NCBI GenBank assembly: GCA_963978905.1
Contig: OZ022257.1
Span: forward strand, 30,581,274-30,645,273
Length of the DNA: 64,000 nt
Direction of reading: 5' to 3'
Source of the DNA: Trichostrongylus colubriformis
Taxonomy: Eukaryota; Nematoda; Chromadorea; Rhabditida; Trichostrongylidae
Shown here: positions 35,391 through 46,494 of the stretch, piece by piece
Numbering within the stretch: the stretch's first letter is position 1
Layout: each line of letters begins with the position of its first letter
Translations under genes and position numbers: made by a program
Notes under the pieces: model-generated
Databases searched by the model: none
What the model was told of the DNA's origin: nothing
The model's input: only the letters and a program-made list of their open reading frames with translations

Positions 35391-36201
35391 TATAAACAAT
35401 AGTTCATGAGCTTCTAATCGTGCGTGTGATATCAGTATCATACTGAGCGCTTGTCTTCGCTGTCATCCTTGTTTGAGTTTGAGACCATGGACACGGACCC
35501 GAAATGTGAATCGACCACGGCGTCTGCAGCCTTTCCCAACAGCTCGTTCTTGCGGCGCTCTTCAGTGAACTCACAGTTCACTTGACCGCATCGACAAGAG
35601 AACTGACGCAGCTGAAAAAAATCGTGATTGCTTTATGTTCTGTACCAAGTTTTTCTCTGTTTTTTTTCCATTGCTTTCGCATGCATTGCGCCGAACCCGT
35701 TGCGGTACGTGGAAAAAAACTCGTTGGACAGTCAGTGCTCGTCCGCTATTTCGGAACTGTACAAATGTTGTAAAGCAACACAATGCTATTTCGCCGAGTT
35801 ATCAGCCGTGCTGCCGTGCGCTATGATCTCCATGGTGCAACGAGAAGGTATTAGAGTGAACGTAAAGGCTCTCTTAAATATTCGTAAAGCAGAAGAAATC
35901 ATATACTTCAGCAACACCGCCGGTGAATAATGTCAGGCCAAGAGAAGGATAAATTAAGCCTGGTGCTTTACCTATTACGGAGCCTGCTCTTATATATGCT
36001 CCGGGGATGTGGACGATGACATGAAAGATGCAGTGAGAAGACGATATATGTAGAGTTTGCGCTACCTTACTATCTTTTATATACGTTAGAACCTGCTTGG
36101 ATGACCCAGGATTTCATGTAATCTGTCCAACTTCACGGGTTTATCGGTTGTCGTTATGAAGCAGACAAATGAGCGGATATTGGGTCTACGTCAAAGACGC
36201 T
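35391..36201. other. Possible secreted-protein exon, unproven
   Basis: The frame 35628-35930 (+) encodes a hydrophobic stretch (VFLCFFSIAFACIA) followed by a Cys-rich region (QCSSAISELYKCC). This would suit a small secreted nematode protein. It has no ATG (it opens right after a TGA) and no clear acceptor, so I do not call it a gene. Confidence 0.3.
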
Positions 36202-37500
36202 GGGTGGCTGAAAAGTATAGGACGCGGGTGTCCGCACCTGCTGGCACTTTGCCGCGCGGTATTTTCAAAATGTAACGAATCTGCTCGAAAGCCCGGGAAA
36301 TGTATAAGATATCTGAAAGGGTATTTGATCTAAGACCTAGCCATATTAAAACTATGAAGGTTTCTCCTCACCGTCCCATCATCGAGAAGCTTCTCAAGGA
36401 AGGAGTCCGAAGCTGCGACATCGCGAAGCGTCTCGGAATTCCTGCTTCCACCGTCCGCAACGTTGCCGCTGCTCTCAGAGCTCGAGGCGACAGCTCTGAG
36501 ATCCCAAAGAGTGGACGGCCAAGGACAGTGAACACTCGGAGGGTTGGAGGAATTATCAAGAAACGGATCACTCGCAACGATGGAGTCAGCATGAACCGGA
36601 TCGCTTCAGACCTAGGAATCAGCCGTCATTCGGTCCAAAAGATAGTGAAAAGCGAGTTAGGATTGAACAGTTACCGGCTCCGTCGAGGTTAGTTCCTCAC
36701 AGAAGAATCTAAGCGAAACCGACTGCTGAAAGCCAAGAAACTTTTGCACGAGCTGGAGGTGCGCCGCATCTCTGATGTGATTTGGACTGATGAGAAGATC
36801 TTCACAGTTCAACCACTTCCAAATCGTCAAAACCAGAGGCAATTGTTGTCAGGAGCTGATAGCAAGTCCTCCAAACGTCGTGTATCCCATACCAGGCTTT
36901 TTCCCAAAAGTGTGATGGTTTGGGCTGGGGTGACATCGGATGCCAAAACCCCATTGGTATTCATCGACAGAAATGTGAAAATGAATTCGGAGATCTACCA
37001 AAAAGTGGTTTTGATGGACAATCTGTTGCCCTGGGCCACTGAGCACTTTGGACAGCGTCCATTTGTCCTTCAGCAAGATTGGGCTCCTTCTCATAGCTCC
37101 AGATCGACCAAAGCTGTGCTGGACGCGCACTTTCCTGGATACTGGGGCAAGGATTTATGGCCCTCTTCCTCCCCAGATCTCAATCCGATGGACTTTTCGG
37201 TGTGGGGATTTTTGGAAAGCAAGATCGCGGGTCACTCCTACGGCTCTGTGCGTGCTCTGAAGTTGGCTCTTCAGAAGGCTTGGGACGAAATCGACGTCGA
37301 CTACCTGCGGCGCACTGTTGGTTCTGTCGTCGGACGTCAGAAGGCCTGCATCAAAGCAAAAGGATCCAATTTCGAGCACCTTCTGTGAAATAGTGATCGT
37401 GTAGTTGTATCTTATCTTTTAATAAACTTGCCTTGCCTAAGCGTTCCCTACTTTGAAATTTACAGGTCTAAATATGGCGTCCTATACTTATCAGCCACCC
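36202..37500 (+). mobile_element. maT (DD37D) mariner-like transposon, nearly intact
   Basis: Terminal inverted repeats of 24 bp (36202-36225 and 37477-37500) differ at one position: GGGTGGCTGAAAAGTATAGG on the left, GGGTGGCTGATAAGTATAGG on the right strand. The 1299-bp length and single transposase frame fit a complete element. A TA target duplication is not visible directly at these ends, so the true tips may differ by a few bases or the flanks have mutated. Confidence 0.85.
36354..37388 (+). pseudogene. maT transposase with one in-frame stop
   Basis: Reading from the ATG at 36354 gives about 344 codons in one frame, interrupted only by TAG at 36690-36692. Two helix-turn-helix segments are visible (CDIAKRLGIPASTVRNV, about residues 20-36; GISRHSVQKIV, about 90-100), joined by a GRPRTVNTRR hook. 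The catalytic residues are all present: Asp in IWTDEKIF, Asp in LQQDWAPSHSS, and the third in SPDLNPMDFSVWG. There are 37 residues between the second Asp and the Asp of NPMD, hence DD37D, the maT signature known from nematodes and insects. Transposase cuts and joins the element at TA sites. The TAG probably arose from a sense codon by one substitution. An upstream in-frame ATG exists at 36300. Confidence 0.85.
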
Positions 37501-37717
37501 GCTTCCTTCCAATGTTAGACAGTGACGGGAACAACTGTGAGTACGAGTATGAGGAATGCGGATTATCCTGAAAGGGAAAGGACTCCATAATAGGTGAATT
37601 GGTTTTCATGTAAATGGAAGGCCGCCACTACGTGAGAAAGAATGTTCACTCACGTCGCCTTTCCCTTGCTTTCGGGCAGAACATTACCCCTGACACACGA
37701 ACATGCACAATCACTAC

Positions 37718-38150
37718 TTAAAGGAATCGTCCACGGAAAATGAGTTTTTGTGTTACCCATGTATTTATGTTGTATTTGCCTAATATTGGCCTCATGAAAA
37801 ATTTCACGCGAAAAAATGTGAATCTGGCTGAGATACAGCACCGCAAAGTGCGGTCCCAGTGGGCGTGGCTTCCCTGTAAAAGCCCCGTACCGCGTCCGCC
37901 GTGGTCGGAGACGCATTGTAGGAACAGAAGGTTACGTAAACAGTCCTACTCTCCATTCCCAACGGCGGCGGAAGACGGGACGAGGCTTTTATACGGAGGC
38001 CCCGCCCACTGGGACCGCACTTTGTGGTGCTGTATCTCAGCCAGATTCACATGTTTTCGCGTGAAATTTTGCATGAGGCCAACATTAGGCAAATACAACA
38101 TAAACATATGGGTACCACAAAAACTCATTTTCCGTGGACTATTCCTTTAA
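37718..38150. mobile_element. Foldback MITE family E copy 2
   Basis: TTAA borders at 37718-37721 and 38147-38150. Arms match 2511-2943; the central spacer is inverted, as expected when a foldback is read from the other side. It ends 144 bp beyond the stop of the SET-like exon, on that gene's 3' side. Confidence 0.85.
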
Positions 38151-38293
38151 AATAAATATTGTTCCTCTTCGAAGGTTGAAAGGAGGCCATACGCTTACGT
38201 AGGGTGTAGATGCATCAGCATAACATGACCCCCTTTTGCCATAGGTCGCATGGTGACCAAGAGCTAGTCAGGTATGTACTGCCGGAGAATCGC

Positions 38294-38446
38294 CTAAGAT
38301 AATGGTACAAGTATTCGTACTTTAACGTTCCACCATGATTGTCCATATGATATCGTAATCTCCATCCCTTTTGGTATATTTTCGGTTGCGAATATGCAGA
38401 TGTGACAGAGCTGCTCCGGCTGAGCTTCCCACACAACCATGGCTAC
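38294..38446 (-). CDS. C-terminal exon of a SET-domain methyltransferase
   Basis: On the minus strand a strong acceptor (ACCGTTTCAG) precedes an exon starting at 38446 and ending in TAG at 38294-38296. The peptide HICIFATENIPKGMEITISYG matches the end of SET domains: I.FA...I..GEELT.DYG, with the Tyr of YG that lines the catalytic pocket. SET enzymes transfer methyl from S-adenosylmethionine to lysine, mostly on histones. Only about 14 residues follow, so no Cys-rich post-SET is present. The exon with the NHSC motif was not found. A pre-SET exon on the same strand lies 8 kb upstream at 46.6 kb; linking them is inference. Confidence 0.65.
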   Translation of the reverse strand, partial: VAMVVWEAQPEQLCHICIFATENIPKGMEITISYGQSWWNVKVRILVPLS

Positions 38447-39894
38447 CTGAAACGGTTTATTCAGTGAATTTTCTACATCTCTAATCAAATTTTGATTTAT
38501 TTGGACACGTGTACATGCGCAAGTAAAATACCTATTCAGCAATTAACGATCTTTCTATGCTGTGACGGAACCGTTCTCCGAGATACCATGAACTAAACGA
38601 CGGTGCCTTTAATCATTTTACGTATCAATAGTTGTAGCGGGAGAACATCGCTTTATAGTCTCAAGTAGAGAGTGGACAGTTCTGACCGCAGCACCCTTCC
38701 AAAAAACCCCGTGTCACTCTCTCAAAGCAGGTGCCCATTCCGGAACCAAACTGGTCACGGTTTAGTCAAACCCAATTGGCCATGTTCTCGTTAAAAGAGC
38801 TCAGATTCAGCGCAAGGGCTTGAGGGTTACTGGGTTTTGACGCGTTCAAAGTGCGCATGAACAAAGAGCGCTTCTAGCTGAACCAAATCGGTCATGTTCT
38901 CTCAAATACATTGAGTATTGTACGAGAGTTGAAATGACGCGAAACGCATTTTCGCGCTCGTTATCGTTTTTAAATCTATAATAATAATTTTGTGTCAGGT
39001 TATATACGCCTTCAAAATCAGCTAGTCAAGCCTACAAGGAACAACACAGCAAACGCTTTCCTGGTTTTCTTTGATTAGGTATCAAGCCATTTTTTCCACA
39101 ATCTGGAAGGTTTGTGGAAAATTCCTTCAAGATGTGATAAGCTGGAGATGCACTTTTCACATTCCTTCTCTAAGCTCACAGATGTGTAGACATATCAAAG
39201 TCCCTGTCATTTCTGATGAGACCCTTCTCTCTGATGTGGCCCAAAATAGCGTCTCCATGAATAATAGCACCCTTCCGGTGCTAGGAAGGACCTCAGCACT
39301 CTCGGCCCACAACCACAGTGAAAGAGCTCAGAACAGCCGACCGGTTAAGGTACCCAAAATTGAGGTACTCACGGGTGTGTGACATCTAAACAGAAAATTC
39401 GCGTGACCGCGTTTGGCGCGCGAAAAGATAATGCGAGATAGAGAAATCACCTTATATAGCGGCAAACTGGTTCACATGCCAATGTTGGAAGTAAAATCAG
39501 CTGCCTTTCGGAAACGATGAGAACATGTTTCAGTCAGCTTTTGGAGAAGTCTGGCACAAACAGTAGCAATTAACGGGCTGGTACAACTCTGATTGTGGGG
39601 TTCCCGAAAAGTCGGGAGCAAATAAATCTAAATTGAAAACCTGCTACTGCCACACTCACACGACTTATCATTACTCTGCCAGTAGTCCATCTTTTCATGA
39701 TTGAATGCACACCACGCAATAATCAGATTATTGGTTTACTTTTTCGGGGTAAGAAGGTGTTTGGATAACTTCTCAGACTGTCTATCGAGCCCCGCCCACC
39801 GAAACAAATCTCACCTGGCCTTAGGTGAACGAATTTCCAACGTGAAAGCTGCCTTCATCGTTGGAACGGCTTCATCGAATTATCTTCTCTTATC
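38447..39894. other. Putative intron of SET gene; one unassigned frame
   Basis: A plus frame at 39071-39382 (Ser/Asn-rich, with VISDETLLSDVAQNSV) follows an acceptor-like TTTGATTAG. It is too weak to call. No SET middle exon was recognised on the minus strand. Confidence 0.3.
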
Positions 39895-40110
39895 GCGAGT
39901 TTCCTTCCGGGTGAGTGCCGGGTTAGACACTTGTTCTGAGGCCAGATGAGATTTGGTTGGATGGACTTGGCTCGGTTGTATCAAAGCAGGCACAACACCG
40001 TGAGGTGCACTGTGCAGCCGCAACAAAGGTGCAGTCTGAGCAGTTATCCAGGAACCCCTTGCCCCAAAAAAGTTAGCCACTATGGTGATTATCGCGTGGT
40101 GTGCCTATAA
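39895..40110 (+). repeat. Degraded family G MITE end
   Basis: It shares AAGTTTCC.TC.G, GGTTGTATC/GGTCGACC-like and GTGCAGTCTGAGCAG segments with 8280-8467. It ends ATTATCGCGTGGTGTGCCTA, the family G right tip. Confidence 0.55.
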
Positions 40111-41490
40111 CAAAGAGTACCTAGCTCTCATCTCCATTTATAATGTATTGCCGATCTTTTCGAAGGACAGCATAACAAAGTTTGCTGGCCACTAACCCAG
40201 CTGTCTTGTCTGGCTCACTGAGTCAGTAAGGTACCACTGCTTACACAATTTTTCGAAGCCACGGCCAATTAATAGGCTACTAGTTGTTGCATGGGTGAGT
40301 GAGTGTTGCCTTCACTTATAGTATTGTGGCCTTCGAATTCACTTCAAAACCTCTGAATATATCATCCTGTGCAGTGGGCGTTTAACCACCTGTGGGTGGG
40401 TGGTCAACAAGATTTGCATCTCTTGATCCGGAACCGTTGGAGCGGCGCCACACTTAGGAATGATAAATCTCACAGTAGTGTTTGCAACATAAGTATTAGC
40501 AGCTGATACCCGAACTAGGGATTCTAAAGACACTTGTTACATATTATGGGGCTAAATATGGGATCGTCAATTTGAACCGATTGCTGAACCAGCGAGGCAA
40601 ATCGTACATCTTGGGAAAATCGTCGAAACATGCGCTAACTCACTATGGTAATCACAATTTAATAAAGAGCAGTGAAACCACAGGAAATTCGGAAAGTGTC
40701 GCAAGTCTTGCACCAACCTAATAATTTTGAAAAGTTGCAAAATATGTAATATGACAGTTGAAGTCGTCTTCCCAAAGTATATACCCCTACCTTTTATTCT
40801 TTTGCTTGAACCTACAAATAAAAACGTAGTGGTAGAAAGTTTCCGGCTACAGACCTCAGAACGCGTCTCACTGAATCTGCGGGACAGTCTCACATAATGC
40901 GTCGGTGGTTATTTGATAACCCATAACGGATGGGGATGTTTTTGCGCGGGATGGCCCAAGGGACGGGCGCGTTTTTTTTGTCTCGCCAAGTGCGCCCAGT
41001 AGTGAGGCACGCCGGCACCCAGGGCAGGTTTTGTTCCGGCATACGCGGACGGGTATCTCGTCGAGAGCGCTCAGACGGGAAAACGAAAGTTGGTGCGCGT
41101 CAAACTAGCACAGCTCGCACTTATACTCTTCAGTGATTTTCTGTTATACTTGTTACTTCACATATTCACTACACTTTTTCTCTTCCTGTTTTCGCCACGC
41201 ACAAACACTATTTTCCTACTCACAATTTCAAACTTAGGTGGTTCTTCAGCATATCTGTGATATAGAATTGCTATTGATTGTACTGAAAAACGGTTATTGT
41301 CATTTATTGGTCAGTACAATTAGAAAGGTTCCGCATTTGAAGTTACTCGCACAATCTCTGTTGTATCTCTGATAAAATTTTTGCTGGACCGGTCCTGGTA
41401 ACATATGTTATTCTTCAACACTAGCAGTGTATAAGTGTTTACTTAGTTTCTGGGAAATACTGGAAAACTTGAAGAAAAATTATTTCAAGT
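40111..41490. other. No gene; GC-rich patch at 40930-41110
   Basis: The patch is distinctly richer in GC than its surroundings and carries a 68-codon frame of low complexity. Its function is unknown. Confidence 0.3.
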
Positions 41491-41496
41491 GCCGTG

Positions 41497-41555
41497 CGCC
41501 ACCAGGTGGCGTCCGTCCGCAGGTTCAATTCTAGGGTGCGCCACGGGTGGCGCAC
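41497..41555. promoter_or_regulatory. Paired GTGGCG palindromes
   Basis: CGCCACCAGGTGGCG (41497-41511) and GTGCGCCACGGGTGGCGCAC (41536-41555, perfect 9-bp arms, 2-bp spacer) lie 24 bp apart. They share the CGCCAC/GTGGCG half-site. They could be protein-binding sites; nothing nearby supports this directly. Confidence 0.25.
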
Positions 41556-41559
41556 GCCG

Positions 41560-43789
41560 TTAGTTATGAGTTAAAATATTTCTTGCACTATTCGGTCGTG
41601 GCGTCATACACTGCAAAGTCCAAGAACCAGTGCTTCGTCTGAGAGTAGCAAATGCCACCCGATGCCTATCGCGAGCGTTGGTGCGGTGCCTTTGTATGGT
41701 ATCAGGGCCCTTCTTTGAAGGATACACCACGAAATCTGAGCCCAGTGTAAAATTCAACGTAAAAAAGTCAAATAGATAATGAAAAAGGCATTTATTCCTT
41801 TCTTAATGCAAAAGTTCGAATAAACGCGAGAGAGGTTGATTTGCTGGGAAAGAGTAACGCTCACATACTCATGTGCATGTGCTAAAAGTTCTCATTCCAG
41901 GGAGGCTAACTTTATCTACAGCTCGATTGCGGCCACTGCATTTTTCGATAGAAATTCAAGTGGGGCACATTTGCGGAAAGGTACAAGTCCACGCAACAAT
42001 GCAGGTATGGAGACGGCATCCCCATGATAGTGTCGTATCAAACGATGATAAGACACTGAAGCTCAAGGCAAAGAATTCCTAGCTCCTTATAAGAATCACA
42101 TTTAGGTTATCTCCGAGCTTTTCACAATTACCTGGGCCTTGTGAGGACAAATGAGGAAGAGACGGTGTAGTTACTGCGATGACGATGAGAAGTACAAATC
42201 AAGGGCGGTGCCCTCGACAGAAAAACGTGATGAAGAAGAGAAAACACCCGTTCTCAAACAAGTTCATGAATATCCTGCTGAATCCTTCTTCACAATCAAG
42301 CATTAGTATGCAATTACTCTGGGTGCGATTCAAAGAAGGATGAACCCAAAAGCAAGTAGGCGAGGATCTTACAGCCTCATAGGAAGAGTAGTGCGTCACT
42401 CTAACGACAATGTGGGAGGGAATCGGAACATTGGATAATGGAGATACTGGAAGTAAAATCTCCATCACTAGAAATAAAGTAGAATGATGCAGAATAATCG
42501 AGCCACGTACTTTCATCAAGTCATCAGATAAGCGCTGTGATCTGATCACCATCAGTCGGCAAAAAGGTTGCAGTCGGTCAGGGTTGAGAAAGGCGTTACA
42601 GGCCTTAAGTTTATCTTTTTCGAGACTCTGAATTCTTTTGCAGCATTTTGGAAAACTTTCGATACCTGTGTAATGAATTTTACCATATTCCTCACGTTAC
42701 ATTACATTGTCACATTATTTGTTGCCATTCACACTTACATGAGGCTTTGCGACAGAGATAATTACCCACCGTAGCGTTCGGTCGGCAACTGTGATTTACG
42801 AATCGCGTAAAGTTTCCGTAAAGTCGAGCGTCAATTGTATATAATTCCTCGCCCTAAATGTTTTCTGTAAAAATTGAACGCTAGGAAAAAAGTAGTGTTT
42901 AGAGATGAGGACATTATGCAAGCTGCCATGCACTTGCGATCGCTCCTTGGGCGAACGAGCCCAGTATGTTCTGCAGTTGCTTTTGAGGATAACTTTTTTA
43001 GGTGCTCGCATTCCCTTGAATATCTCTTGCCAGTTGAAAATATATTGCTGACGACACTGTGGCCTATGATGTACAGTCCATTTCACAGCGCTAAATAGGG
43101 CGTGTACCACGGACTTGGGTGAGAGCTCACCGAAGTCCATTGGTCACGCCCCTTAGCGCTGGGATATGGACTGTATTACCTGACGTCTCTGGAACTCACC
43201 ACTCTTGTTTCGAAAAAGTACGTATCAGTACGTTCAGGACGCGTTGTCTCGGCGTCACTAAGCAACTCTCCTGTATATTCACCAATGAATGCTCCACGTC
43301 GGATGTTTCGAAGTGCTCGGACGGCCCATCCTCTTCCATCGCAAGTACGAAAAACCTACAAGGATTGGGAAGACATTGCTGCTTCCTCGAATTAAGGGAA
43401 TCGAAGTGAGAACGAGAAGGCATTCAGGAAAGGGTAATACTGCCACATATGGTGCTACGTTTTAATGGACCGCGTACAACAGTCTCTAGAAGTACGCATC
43501 CTAATTATGCATCCTAGAGCATGGAACGGAACATGACACATGCATGCAGAGGACTTAATACCAATAAAGAACAACAACCTGAAAAGGCTGGATCAGTACG
43601 TAGAGGTCATCGAAAAGGACACAAATATAACGTCCGATCACCACTTTGAACAATATTTTCCTTATAATAATCTTCTTTTATGTCTGGGGAACATACAGTG
43701 TTGTCATGTAAAGTGAGTGGTATGTACATCCTTTTCTGCGTACCTCACTATTCCTATCTTCGAGATCGCAGAATACTCCGCGATTCAAC
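41560..43789. other. Long stretch without recognised features
   Basis: Open frames of 60-117 codons occur on both strands without motifs. It may be intronic to the SET-like gene. Confidence 0.3.
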
Positions 43790-44440
43790 TTTTTTGGTTG
43801 ACAGACTCCCATAGCGTGCTGATCGCGAATTTGACGTTGACTCGCAAAACGAGTATGGCATCGCACTCTGGAGGTGGAATAACTCCTCTGTGTAATTTTT
43901 CAGCCAAACTGAGTTTTTGGCTCAACTTCGGAAAATTAAGGGTGGCCATGTTGCAAGCAATATCTTTTCTGAAACTTTCTATAAAGAAGCTCAACCATGA
44001 CAAAGATGACTTAAACCTATCTATTACAGATTTCCATGACACCAAAAGTACGTAACAAGTGAAAAATAAGAGCATTTGATCAGCACGTCAACCACTTCTC
44101 CTTTGTTGAGTGGATTGCCACACAGGCCAAGAGTTTTTCCGAAGTTCGGTCAAATTCCGAATCGGCTGAATACATCCCACCGGGTGGTTTGATGCTCGCT
44201 CTGGACTCGAGAATCGCACTGATTTTGCGTGAGTCTAGCTCGCGTGCTATGGGCTTCCAAACTACAACATGATAGTATTGTTTTTTTTTTTTGAAAAACC
44301 TTCATATCTCCGCTCAGAGGATCGTTCTGCAAATTTGAAATGCAGATTTGAGACCAGTGCCCGAAAATACGTCGAATCATATGTATCCCATTTCGAATGG
44401 TCACTTCAACCTGTGGTCCTTCATTTGTCAGGAGGTTTTC
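43790..44440 (-). repeat. Repeat family H copy
   Basis: It carries the same modules as 32160-32760: AACTGAGTTTTTGGC, AAAATAAGAGCATTTG, TCAAATTC.GAAT.GGCTGAA, CGCTCAGAGGATCGTTCTGC and GAATGGTCACTTCAACCTG. Confidence 0.65.
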
Positions 44441-44920
44441 AGGGTGCTCCTAACACGATGCAAGAAATGCGAGAGATGAAGCTTTTGGTGGGATAATGGG
44501 CACTACCATAGCTTTGAGTCATGTTTAGACCTTTGGAAAGGATCGAGGGAAGGAGGTTGAAACGTTGGCCGTATATAAAATTCCACCCAAAGACCTCGTG
44601 GCATAAGCTTCAAAACAAGGAGAGCCCAATATTTTTTTCAAAACGAATGTGGCGTTGTGTTTAGAAGATGCATCTGGCCAGCGAGCAAAGTTAATAGCAT
44701 CGTGCACCGCAAAATGTCAGTGACATTGTAATCCTTGAATGTCAGTGTAGTACCTGTACATCACTACTAACGCAGAACAAAAAACGCGTTTTTCCTGACA
44801 AAAAAGTGAAAATAATATTAGGTTGTGTCCAAGTTCGACTATCCATAAATCTTGGCATTCTGTTTATTTACGTTGTATTTCTCCTTGAAGCCGTAACCAA
44901 GATGTTAATTTACTTTATTC

Positions 44921-44956
44921 GGCTAACGTTTCGGCCTTGTCGCCTTCGTCAGAGCC
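44921..44956 (-). ncRNA. Hammerhead-like motif, left palindrome arm
   Basis: On the minus strand: stem I GGCT/AGCC, core CTGACGA, stem II GGC/GCC with a GACAAG loop and one extra A, then GAAAC and GTT. The conserved CUGANGA and GAAA strands are both intact. The organisation is that of minimal Penelope-type hammerheads with almost no stem III. Confidence 0.45.
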
Positions 44957-45232
44957 TGGAAAGTCAAAGATAAATGCGATCTATCCCCCCAAACACCATT
45001 TCACGCTTACAAAACAGTTCTACCAAGACCAGAAGAGTTAGGAAAAGAGTCGCAAACCACAACCATAGTGAGACTAACCTTTGAGCACAACCAGCCGGTT
45101 GTGCTCAAAGGTTAGTCTCACTATGGTTGTGGTTTGCGACTCTTTTCCTAACTCTTCTGGTCTTGGTAGAACTGTTTTGTAAGCGTGAAATGGTGTTTGG
45201 GGGGATAGATCGCATTTATCTTTGACCTTCCA

Positions 45233-45268
45233 GGCTCTGACGAAGGCGACAAGGCCGGAACGTTAGCC
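45233..45268 (+). ncRNA. Hammerhead-like motif, right palindrome arm
   Basis: The mirror of 44921-44956, but the second core strand is GGAAC instead of GAAAC, which would be expected to impair cleavage. Confidence 0.4.
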
Positions 45269-45324
45269 GAATAAAGTAAATTAACATCTTGGTTACGGCT
45301 TCAAGGAGAAATACAACGTAAATA

Positions 45325-46206
45325 TTAGGTTGTCCCAAAAGTCTTGTAGGATTTTTTCGATCATCACTTTTTATCATTTTTTCTTCCAACAAACAACATT
45401 TAGGCTACAACGTTTCACCATTTTTATCGACAACACTGTGCCACCTCATAGGTAGATAGTTGATTTCCTCCTCCCAGAACCCTGGGTTTTGAGAGTCGAA
45501 GAAGTTAGCGATCGTCTTTGCAAGCAAGTCATAATCAACGAATTTTCTCTCGGCCAGTAAGGGTTCAAGAGGATGTGTAAGGTGATGGTCAGAAGAGGCA
45601 ATGTCTGGAGAGTGTGGCGGGAGGGGCAGGACATCACAGCCGAGCTCGTGTAGCTTGGCCTGGGTACTCTGCGCGATTTAAGAGCTGCTGGCGCTTTCAT
45701 GAAGTAGGGCGACCGCACACCTTTTCCGGCGCTTTTCTCGAACAGCGACGGCGAGCTGCTGGAGGTGGTGGGTGCTCACGACGCGGTGACTGTCTCGCCT
45801 TGTACCACCACCTCTTGGAAAAGCAATCCTTCCGCGTTCCAGAGGTACACAGTCCTGAGCGTGATTTGTCTTCCATGTCAATCTCGCCGTTGCTGAAGCT
45901 GATGAGCCAACGGCGCACAGTCTCGTGGCCCACACATCCCTTGCCCAATGCAGCGTTGATGTAGTGGCAAGCTTCCGTCGCTTTGATTGCGCAAGACCAT
46001 TCATAGTAGATGACACCGCGTGTTGGGTGGGTGTCGACTACGGGCATTGTAGCTCTCTCCACGGAAATTGGTGGGTCAATATAGATTTTACTAGAAAGCT
46101 TGGAGAACGTTTTGCCATATTCTTGAACCGCCTACACCTGACTCGATGTGAACGAGAATTATTGATTTTTTTGGAGAAATTCTACAAGACTTTCGGGACA
46201 ACCTAA
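45325..46206 (-). mobile_element. Mariner element, internally deleted (882 bp)
   Basis: TIRs of about 28 bp begin TTAGGTTGTCCCAAAAGTC on the left and TTAGGTTGTCCCGAAAGTC on the right strand. TA lies outside both ends (45323-45324 and 46207-46208). Full mariners are about 1.3 kb, so some 400 bp are missing from the interior. Confidence 0.85.
45440..46062 (-). pseudogene. Mariner transposase remnant
   Basis: The N-terminal frame (46062-45697) has a helix-turn-helix: KATEACHYINAALGKGCV and TVRRW-like HETVRRWLISFSNGEIDMED. After frameshifts the C-terminal part reads KLHELGCDVLP, then HSPDIASSD with the third catalytic Asp, and FVDYDLLAKTIANFFDSQNP near 45640-45470. The segment carrying the first catalytic Asp is deleted and the second is not evident. 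It is inactive but may be mobilised in trans through its TIRs. Confidence 0.8.
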
Positions 46207-46494
46207 TAATAACAATAACTTGCTGGATGTGAATATTCGCAATGGATATGCAGATTACGCCGTGCTAAAGATGGCGTCGTAGCTTAACTTGTTCATTCCA
46301 TATTCACACGGATTAGCTTCCACGGCTCCCTTCCAAAATGAATCACATCGTTCAGCCGAACGTCCAGAGAACCTATTCGCACCTAGGCGCTTGCCCGCGA
46401 ACCGTTCGCGAAGTGAGCCTTTCGGATGAATTTTTTTGGAAAATTTCGAATTCCGCACAGAACTTCGACATGGTCTTCCGAAACCAGATCTCAC

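Larger units (their letters stand above)
44865..45324. repeat. Giant palindrome: 228-bp arms, 4-bp loop
   Basis: Arms 44865-45092 and 45097-45324 flank the loop AGCC. I count only a few mismatches (for example at the GAAA/GGAA core and in CTGGAAAGTC/CTGGAAGGTC). The arms carry the hammerhead-like motif and a terminal GGCTTCAAGGAG region. The right arm ends exactly at the TA target of the mariner at 45325. Confidence 0.9.

Noticed and set aside
35628..35930. Secreted Cys-rich protein gene
   Set aside because: It looks like a signal peptide plus Cys residues, but it has no ATG, opens right after a stop and lacks a clear splice acceptor.
41497..41511. CTCF-like core (CCACCAGGTGGCG)
   Set aside because: It fits the core consensus, but CTCF is reported lost in derived nematodes and the match is also simply one half of a palindrome; likely coincidence.
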